The notes beneath the pieces were generated by a model. The model was not told the DNA's origin and ran no database searches. It saw only the letters and a program-made list of their open reading frames with translations. Made by a program: the position numbers and the translations under genes. DNA of 33,532 nucleotides from Acidobacteriota bacterium (lineage in GTDB: Bacteria > Acidobacteriota > Terriglobia > Bryobacterales > UBA6623), in the NCBI GenBank assembly GCA_027624045.1, contig JAQBUE010000041.1:1-33532 (forward strand), in the 5' to 3' direction. Numbering within the stretch: the first letter of the stretch is position 1; each line of letters opens with the position of its first letter. Positions 28,084 through 33,532 of the stretch are shown one piece after another.

Positions 28084-29487
28084 CTACTTTCCGAAGCGGT
28101 AAAGGTTCTCGGCTGTGCGCGCGAAAATACTCCCGCCCGACAGCGCCGGCGTAGCGTAAATCTCTTCGTTGAGATCATTCACCGCGACAACTTCCCAATC
28201 GGCGCCCGGTTTCAATACGACGATTCGACCCTTCTCGCTGGCGAAATAGATCTTTCCTTCCGCCGCGACCGGCGAAGCCGAATACGGATCGATCGCGCCA
28301 TCCAAGCGGCCTCGCTTGAGTATCTTGCCCGTGCCGGCATCCATCGCCGCCAGAATTCCGCCGTTCTTCACGTAGTAGAGCACTCCGTCGTAGACGAGCG
28401 GCGACGGAATAACGAACATCAGACTTTTCTCGTCATGCCACAGTTCACGAGTCCGAAAACCCTCGCCATCCTGCTCCAAGCGCATCGCCACCAATCGTGA
28501 CGGCCCTGAACTTTGCTTGATAACGCGCTCAAACTCCTCGCGCGTCACCACCCCATCGCGGTTGCCGCGGTACTGCGCAATCGATGTGAGGAATGGGTTC
28601 TCCGCATACTCATCGGGAGCGAGCTTGCCGTCTCCGTCCTTGTCGCGCTGCTTGAGCTGAGCATCAAACGGGACAGGCTTTTCGAAGTTGTAGCCGAACG
28701 CGTACAGCGTGTCGCTTTCCAATACCGGGCTCGCGACCATCGCCATCGCCATGGTCGACTCGCTCAACGTCCGCTGCCCGTTCTTGGCCCCGTGCGCGCC
28801 GAACAGCCTGCTGCCGACCGTAAGAATCTGAGCCTCGCCGCCATTCGGACGGTACAGCAACGGCGTCGCCCAACCTTCCTTTTCCTGCTGGCTGACCTTC
28901 CAAACCGTTTCACCGTTCGCGGCGTCAAACGCGGCGATGTAGGAGTCAACCGCCTGACTGATCTGCAATACCACTAAGCCATCGACAAGTATCGGCGAGA
29001 TTCCCAAACCCTGCGTATTCGTAAAGGGGCCGAGCGGCGTCTTCCAGCGAAGCTTACCCGCCGCATCGTAGGAGAGCAATCCCCAGTCCTCGAAGAAGAC
29101 ATACACGTTCTCGCCATCCGCTACCGGCGTGAGAGCGGCGGGATCGTTCAGCTTGTTTGTCAGGCCTTTGCGCTCTCGCGCAACCGATTTCTCCCAGAGC
29201 AACTTGCCTGTCTGACGGTCGAAGCACTGCGTGTAGAGCTTCTCATCCGCGAACGCCGTCAGGAACACATGCCGCTCACTCAGAACCGGAGACGACTTGC
29301 CCGGCCGAACCGCTGACCGCCAAAGCACGTTCTTGTCGGGGCCGAACTCCGTAGGGAAACCCTTATCAGCCGATATCCCCGACCCATTCGGTCCGCGAAA
29401 CCGAGACCATTCCTCTGCGCTGAGAGTCTGCGTGGCAGCAAGAAGCGCAAGCACAAAAGTGATCGCCCAGCGATAGCGCCAATCCAT
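28084..29487 (-). CDS. Secreted PQQ-like beta-propeller protein with an EF-hand insertion
   Basis: This 467-residue protein has a cleavable signal peptide (MDWRYRWAITFVLALLAATQ, cut near LSA-EE at 23-24). The frame runs further upstream, but GAGGA lies 4 bases before this ATG and only this start gives the signal. Opening WSRFRGPNGSG and repeated blades such as DRQTGKLLWEK, DAANGETVWKV and DAGTGKILKRG are typical of PQQ-like/BamB-type propellers. Between blades, residues 282-293 form a canonical EF-hand loop (DKDGDGKLAPDE) and 307-318 a degenerate second one (Arg at the first ligand position), so calcium probably stabilises the insertion. No dehydrogenase active-site features were recognised, so a binding or scaffold role is as likely as PQQ catalysis. 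Confidence 0.87.
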   Translation of the reverse strand: MDWRYRWAITFVLALLAATQTLSAEEWSRFRGPNGSGISADKGFPTEFGPDKNVLWRSAVRPGKSSPVLSERHVFLTAFADEKLYTQCFDRQTGKLLWEKSVARERKGLTNKLNDPAALTPVADGENVYVFFEDWGLLSYDAAGKLRWKTPLGPFTNTQGLGISPILVDGLVVLQISQAVDSYIAAFDAANGETVWKVSQQEKEGWATPLLYRPNGGEAQILTVGSRLFGAHGAKNGQRTLSESTMAMAMVASPVLESDTLYAFGYNFEKPVPFDAQLKQRDKDGDGKLAPDEYAENPFLTSIAQYRGNRDGVVTREEFERVIKQSSGPSRLVAMRLEQDGEGFRTRELWHDEKSLMFVIPSPLVYDGVLYYVKNGGILAAMDAGTGKILKRGRLDGAIDPYSASPVAAEGKIYFASEKGRIVVLKPGADWEVVAVNDLNEEIYATPALSGGSIFARTAENLYRFGK

Positions 29488-29688
29488 GTTTTCCTCGTCC
29501 TCGGCCCGCCGAACAACACCACAGCCCGACAGCCGTCCGATTCTATCACGGACAAGTGCGCGCAAAGCACACCGCTCGCGTCCGCTGCTCCGAGTGTGAA
29601 GCGGGAAGGCCGCGTCCCGCGTGCTTGGATGTGCGGCGACGTGGTTGACCTTGCGGCTTTCGTATGATGGTGGGCGGGTTCTCTGCTC

Positions 29689-32600
29689 ATGACACCTCGC
29701 CTGTTGCTTCGCCGTTCGCTGACGCACTACAAGGGCATCCATCTGTCCGTGGCCCTGGGTGTGGCCGTCGGAACGGCTGTGCTCGCCGGAGCGCTGCTGG
29801 TCGGCGACTCGGTACGGGGCAGTCTGCGTGATCTGACGCTCGACCGCCTCGGCGAGATTGACCACGCCCTCGTCTCTGACCACTACTTCCGGGAGAAGCT
29901 GGCCGACGACTTGGGCGAAGCTACGAACTTCGCCTACGCCTTCGGCAAGGCCGCGCCCGCCGTCCTGATTCGCGGCAGCCTCGAGGCCGCCGACACGGGG
30001 GCGCGCGCTTCGCGAGTCAATATCCATGGGGTCGATGAGCGCTTCCTGGCGTTGTATCCCAACGCCGCCAGCCTGCCTGCGGGCCGCGAACTGCTCATCA
30101 ATCAATCGCTGGCGCGTGAACTCGGCGTCGAAGCCGGCGGTGGGGTGCTGCTGCGCTTTCAGACCGACACGCTTGTTCCTAGCGAGTTCGTCATGGGACG
30201 CAAGTCAGAAAACGTGCGAACCCTGCGGCTTACAGTGGCGGCAGTACTGCCCGATCAAGGCATCGGCCGCTTCGGGCTCGCCCCCAGCCAGCAGCTTCCG
30301 TTCAATGTCTTTCTGCCGATTGCCGCTCTGCAGCGGGCCCTCGAACAAGAAGGCCGCGCCAACGCACTGTTCGTTTCGAGTTCGGCTGAAGGCGATGATG
30401 CCGGCGCTGATAACAGCGACGCGCTCGCGGCCGTATTGCGGGACACGCTCAGCCTTGACGACCTGAACCTCAAACTGAGGAAGCTCGACGAGCAGGGCGT
30501 CTTGGTCCTTGAAACCGATCGCATCGTGCTGGAGGTTCCTTTGGCCGAGGCCGCCGAACGTGCCGCGGGCAAGGCCGGGCTCACGACCGTCCCCGTGCTT
30601 ACCTACCTGGCGAATACGATCGCGGCGGGCGATCGGCAAGTACCGTATTCGACTGTCACCGCCCTCGATCTCGCGGACGCGGGCGCTGCCGCGCAACTTC
30701 GGCTGATGTCCGGCGAACCCGCACCCGCGCTCGCCGAGAACGAGATCCTGATCAATGACTGGACGGCGAAAGATCTCGGCGCGTCGCCCGGCGACCCGGT
30801 CACGTTGAGCTACTACGTCATCGCGGCGAACGGTGGCCTCGACACCGCGACGGCAACATTCACGCTCAACGGTGTTGTGAAGCTCGAAGGGCTCGCCGCC
30901 GACCGCGATCTCGCGCCGCCCTACAAGGGCATGAGCGAAGCGCAACGCATGGGCGACTGGGACCCGCCGTTCCCGGTCGAACTGAGCCGCATCCGGGGCA
31001 TCGACGAGGATTACTGGGAGCGCTACCATACCGCGCCCAAGGCGTTCGTATCGCTCGACGCCGCTAAGCGGCTCTGGACCAGCCGCTTCGGCCAGCTCTC
31101 CTCGCTACGTTTCGTTCCGGGGGAAGGGAAGTCACTCGACGAAGCCGCGGCGGCTTTCCGCAAAGCGTTTCGCGCTGAACTCGATCCGGCCGCCTACGGG
31201 CTGGCCTTCCAAGCCGTGAAAGCGCAAGGGCTTGCCGCATCAAATGGAGCGACGGATTTCTCGGGCCTGTTCATCGGCTTCAGTATTTTCCTGATCGTCT
31301 CGGCCGCGATGCTGGTGGCGCTGCTTTTCCGGCTCGGCGTCGAGCGCCGCGCGAAAGAAATCGGCCTGTTGCTCGCGACCGGACGCCCGATCAAGCAGGT
31401 GCGACGGCTACTGCTGGCCGAAGGCGCCACGGTGTCGCTCGTGGGAATCCTGATCGGCCTGCCGGGGGCGATTGCCTACGGCGCGCTGATGGTTTATGGC
31501 CTGCGCACTTGGTGGAGCGCCGCGGTCGGTGGTTCTTTCCTTACATTGCACATCACACCCGCAAGCCTGGTGGGCGGCGTGATCGGCGCGCTGATCATGA
31601 TGGTCGTTTCAATCTGGCTGGCTGTGAGAAAGCTCGTTCGCTTCAGCCCGCGTTCGCTGCTGGCGGGCGCTCTTGAGGAAGACCGGTTTGGCGCGGCAGG
31701 CGAAAGTGCCGGACGACGTCCGCGGTGGCTCGCTTACGGCGCCGGCGGATTGGCGGCGCTGCTGATCGGCCTTTCGGTGGCCGGTGTGATGTCGCAACTG
31801 GGCGCCTTCTTCGGCGGCGGAGCGCTATTGCTGATCGCCGCTCTTGCCTATTTTCGGGCGTCGCTGGCGAATCCCTCGGCCGAGCTTATCGTGGGCAAGG
31901 GCCGCCTCCCGATGGCGCGCCTGGGCGTGCGCAACGGGGCCCGCTATCCGACCCGTAGCGTGCTGTCGGCCGCACTGGTTGCTAGCGCGACATTCGTGAT
32001 CGTGACGGTCGCCCTCAGCCGCCACGACGTGACCAAGCAGGAGCCTTCGTTCGACGCGGGCGACGGTGGATTCCGTTTCGTCGCCGAGTCGGACATGGCG
32101 CTGTTTCAAACTCAACTGAGCGAGCAAGAGCAGGCTGACGCGGCCGCCATCTTCCCGCTGCGCCGCAAGCTGGGCGAAGACGCTAGTTGTCTGAATCTCT
32201 ATCAGCCTTCGCGGCCGACACTACTGGGCGCAACCCCGCGTCTAGTCGAGCGTGGCGGTTTCGCGTTCCAAGGGACGTTGGCCGAATCGTCCGCCGAAGA
32301 AGAAAACCCGTGGCTGATTCTCGACCGTCAGTTCGAAGACGGCGCCATCCCGGTGTTCGGCGACCTCAATTCCGTGATGTGGATTCTGCATCTCGGGCTC
32401 GGCCGGCAACTTGAGATGAACGACGACCAGGGGAACGTCCGCAAGCTTGTCGTCGCCGGGCTGATGCCGAGGAGCCTGTTTCAGTCGCAGTTGATTATGT
32501 CGGAGAAAAACTTCCTCGATATGTTTCCGGGCCACAGTGGCTACAATTTCTTCCTGATCGAGACGGCCGATGAGAGCGTCGGCGCGAGCCTCGAAGATCA

Positions 32601-33051
32601 TCTTGGGGAAGTGGGCTTTGACGCCGGGCGCACAGCCGACCGTCTGGCGGGTTATCTGATTGTCGAGAACACCTACCTGAGCACGTTTCAAACCCTGGGC
32701 GGGCTCGGGCTCTTGCTGGGGACGTTTGGTCTCGCTGTGGTGATGATCCGGAACGTCCTGGAGCGCAGAGCCGAATTGGCCTTGCTGCAAGCGGTGGGAT
32801 TTAACAGGGCGTCGATCTCATGGCTGGTGCTGGCCGAGAATGCCTTCGTGCTGGTCTTTGGCATTCTGATTGGCGCGGTCACGGCGTTACTGGCGGTATT
32901 GCCCCAGTTGCTGAGCGGTATGGCCGAACCGCCCGTGCTGAGCCTCTCGGTGACGCTGCTGCTGATTTTGGCGCTAGGGCTTGCGGCGGGCGCGGTGGCC
33001 GTGGGGACCAGTTTGCGAACGGCGTTGACACCGGCTTTGCGCGGGCAATAG
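29689..33051 (+). CDS. Large FtsX/MacB-type ABC transporter permease
   Basis: This 1,120-residue membrane protein has an N-terminal helix at about 17-40 (HLSVALGVAVGTAVLAGALL) and a large outer domain to about 515. A first FtsX module of three helices covers about 520-650 (FIGFSIFLIVSAAMLVALLF and on). A middle helical segment of about four helices spans roughly 685-785, and a second outer domain runs at about 790-1000. The terminal FtsX module has helices near LGLLLGTFGLAVVMI, AFVLVFGILIGAVTALLAV and LLLILALGLAAGAVAVG. This tandem layout is that of LolC/E-, MacB- or DevC-like mechanotransmission permeases. No ATPase gene is adjacent, so the partner lies elsewhere or upstream regulation is separate. 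The start has a poor ribosome site (GGG about 10 bases back). Cargo is unknown; lipoproteins, lipids or peptides are usual. Confidence 0.9.
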   Translation: MTPRLLLRRSLTHYKGIHLSVALGVAVGTAVLAGALLVGDSVRGSLRDLTLDRLGEIDHALVSDHYFREKLADDLGEATNFAYAFGKAAPAVLIRGSLEAADTGARASRVNIHGVDERFLALYPNAASLPAGRELLINQSLARELGVEAGGGVLLRFQTDTLVPSEFVMGRKSENVRTLRLTVAAVLPDQGIGRFGLAPSQQLPFNVFLPIAALQRALEQEGRANALFVSSSAEGDDAGADNSDALAAVLRDTLSLDDLNLKLRKLDEQGVLVLETDRIVLEVPLAEAAERAAGKAGLTTVPVLTYLANTIAAGDRQVPYSTVTALDLADAGAAAQLRLMSGEPAPALAENEILINDWTAKDLGASPGDPVTLSYYVIAANGGLDTATATFTLNGVVKLEGLAADRDLAPPYKGMSEAQRMGDWDPPFPVELSRIRGIDEDYWERYHTAPKAFVSLDAAKRLWTSRFGQLSSLRFVPGEGKSLDEAAAAFRKAFRAELDPAAYGLAFQAVKAQGLAASNGATDFSGLFIGFSIFLIVSAAMLVALLFRLGVERRAKEIGLLLATGRPIKQVRRLLLAEGATVSLVGILIGLPGAIAYGALMVYGLRTWWSAAVGGSFLTLHITPASLVGGVIGALIMMVVSIWLAVRKLVRFSPRSLLAGALEEDRFGAAGESAGRRPRWLAYGAGGLAALLIGLSVAGVMSQLGAFFGGGALLLIAALAYFRASLANPSAELIVGKGRLPMARLGVRNGARYPTRSVLSAALVASATFVIVTVALSRHDVTKQEPSFDAGDGGFRFVAESDMALFQTQLSEQEQADAAAIFPLRRKLGEDASCLNLYQPSRPTLLGATPRLVERGGFAFQGTLAESSAEEENPWLILDRQFEDGAIPVFGDLNSVMWILHLGLGRQLEMNDDQGNVRKLVVAGLMPRSLFQSQLIMSEKNFLDMFPGHSGYNFFLIETADESVGASLEDHLGEVGFDAGRTADRLAGYLIVENTYLSTFQTLGGLGLLLGTFGLAVVMIRNVLERRAELALLQAVGFNRASISWLVLAENAFVLVFGILIGAVTALLAVLPQLLSGMAEPPVLSLSVTLLLILALGLAAGAVAVGTSLRTALTPALRGQ

Positions 33052-33063
33052 CAGCCGCTCACC

Positions 33064-33532
33064 TCACATCAGTCGGAAGGTGAGGGCGACGGCGATCTTC
33101 ACTTTGATCTTCTCGCCGTCCTTGACGCCGGCCGCGAATCGCCACTTTCGCAGCGCGGCGATCGCGTTCTCGTCAAGTCCTGTATCGCCCACGCTTTGAA
33201 GGATGCGGATGTTGTGCGCCAGCCCATCCTGCCAAACTTCGGCTTCGAGGAGGGTGCGGCCTTGCACGCGCTTGGTGCGCGCCTCGGCCGTGTATTGCGG
33301 TTGCTCTTGATGAACCATCTGTGGCGGACTCACACCGGGTTCCTTGACGCTGTAAACGCGGTCGGGGTCGGGCGCGGCAGGCTTTGGCGGGGCTTGCGAG
33401 ACCGGCGGATCGGGCCGAGGGACGGTGGCCGCCGGCGCCGCTGGGGGCGATGCCGGCGGTGCATCGGCGGGCGTTGTCGTGACTGCGACCCCTTGCGTCG
33501 GCGTAGCGGCGGGGATTGGAGCTGGCGGCTCA
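33064..33532 (-). CDS. TonB-like protein, C-terminal part (gene runs off the window)
   Basis: The frame is open from the window edge at 33531 to the stop at 33064, giving 156 residues with no start in view. About 60 residues are rich in Pro and Ala (PAPIP, ASPPAAPAA, VSQAPPKPAAP), as in the periplasm-spanning arm of TonB. The last 85 form a TonB C-terminal domain: PQYTAEARTKRVQGRTLLEA, then NIRILQSVGDTGLDENAIAA and LRKWRFAAGVKDGEKIKVKI. TonB-like proteins pass the energy of ExbB/D to outer-membrane receptors, or act as cross-envelope linkers. A GTG inside the frame at 33333 is not a likely start, since the proline-rich arm continues upstream. It converges on the permease with 12 bases between stops. 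Confidence 0.88.
   Translation of the reverse strand, partial: EPPAPIPAATPTQGVAVTTTPADAPPASPPAAPAATVPRPDPPVSQAPPKPAAPDPDRVYSVKEPGVSPPQMVHQEQPQYTAEARTKRVQGRTLLEAEVWQDGLAHNIRILQSVGDTGLDENAIAALRKWRFAAGVKDGEKIKVKIAVALTFRLM

Noticed and set aside
29488..30105. A 200-residue N-terminal extension of the PQQ-like protein
   Set aside because: It overlaps the divergent permease gene on the other strand and would bury a clear signal peptide. The ATG at 29487 has its own ribosome site.
1..33532. CRISPR arrays, tRNA or rRNA genes, insertion sequences and prophage genes
   Set aside because: No regularly spaced repeats, cloverleaf-like segments, rRNA-like stretches, transposases or integrases were seen on reading both strands. 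Short direct repeats occur only in pairs or as the four-unit coding minisatellite.

Overview
This window reads as a chromosomal segment of a GC-rich bacterium, most likely an acidobacterium of the Solibacter/Bryobacter type. The pointers are family-level: tandem Ser/Thr kinases fused to TolB-like PD40 propellers, a 1,027-residue membrane-bound dehydrogenase/HEAT/cytochrome c lipoprotein of the kind shared by Acidobacteria, Planctomycetes and Verrucomicrobia, PQQ-like propellers, and a very large FtsX-type permease. No database search was possible, so the taxonomy is inference. No rRNA, tRNA, CRISPR array or insertion sequence was seen. No gene-free gap exceeds 300 bases.

Layout. 1-795: a Crp/Fnr-type regulator with a duplicated 22-base element in front of it. 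820-9109 (minus): a tandem array of three paralogous membrane-anchored kinases, flanked on both sides by truncated starts of further copies. The first-transcribed copy is frameshifted in a G8 run. 9246-9530: a small unknown gene, followed by a perfect 19-base tandem duplication. 9684-12767 (minus): the cytochrome lipoprotein. 12902-13615: a sugar nucleotidyltransferase. 13623-17336 (minus): a TPR protein and a zinc-ribbon protein. 17562-19794 (minus): the membrane (F0) part of an ATP synthase operon, with two small accessory membrane proteins and no F1 genes in the window.

19967-23444 (minus) is the most interesting region. It is a compact RiPP (ribosomally made, modified peptide) locus of lasso-peptide type. 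It encodes a small Cys-containing membrane or lipoprotein-like peptide, a PqqD-like leader-binding protein, an asparagine-synthetase-like cyclase without the glutaminase cysteine, a 53-residue precursor that is easily missed at 20962-21123, and an HPr-kinase-like protein. The first three genes are linked by 4-base stop/start overlaps. The usual lasso protease (B2) and exporter are absent, and the precursor has no obvious canonical ring. The locus may therefore be an atypical lasso system or a related RiPP class.

23689-25251: a PLP-dependent decarboxylase, divergent from the RiPP locus across a repeat-rich gap. 25306-26805 (minus): an HtrA/DegP-type protease. 27034-27972: an aldo/keto reductase. 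28084-29487 (minus): a secreted PQQ-like propeller carrying an EF-hand insertion. 29689-33051: an FtsX/MacB-type permease. 33064 to the window end (minus): the C-terminal part of a TonB-like protein.

A recurring theme is short local direct duplication in intergenic DNA (starting at 3, 9527, 23512 and 23620), alongside the kilobase-scale duplication of the kinases.
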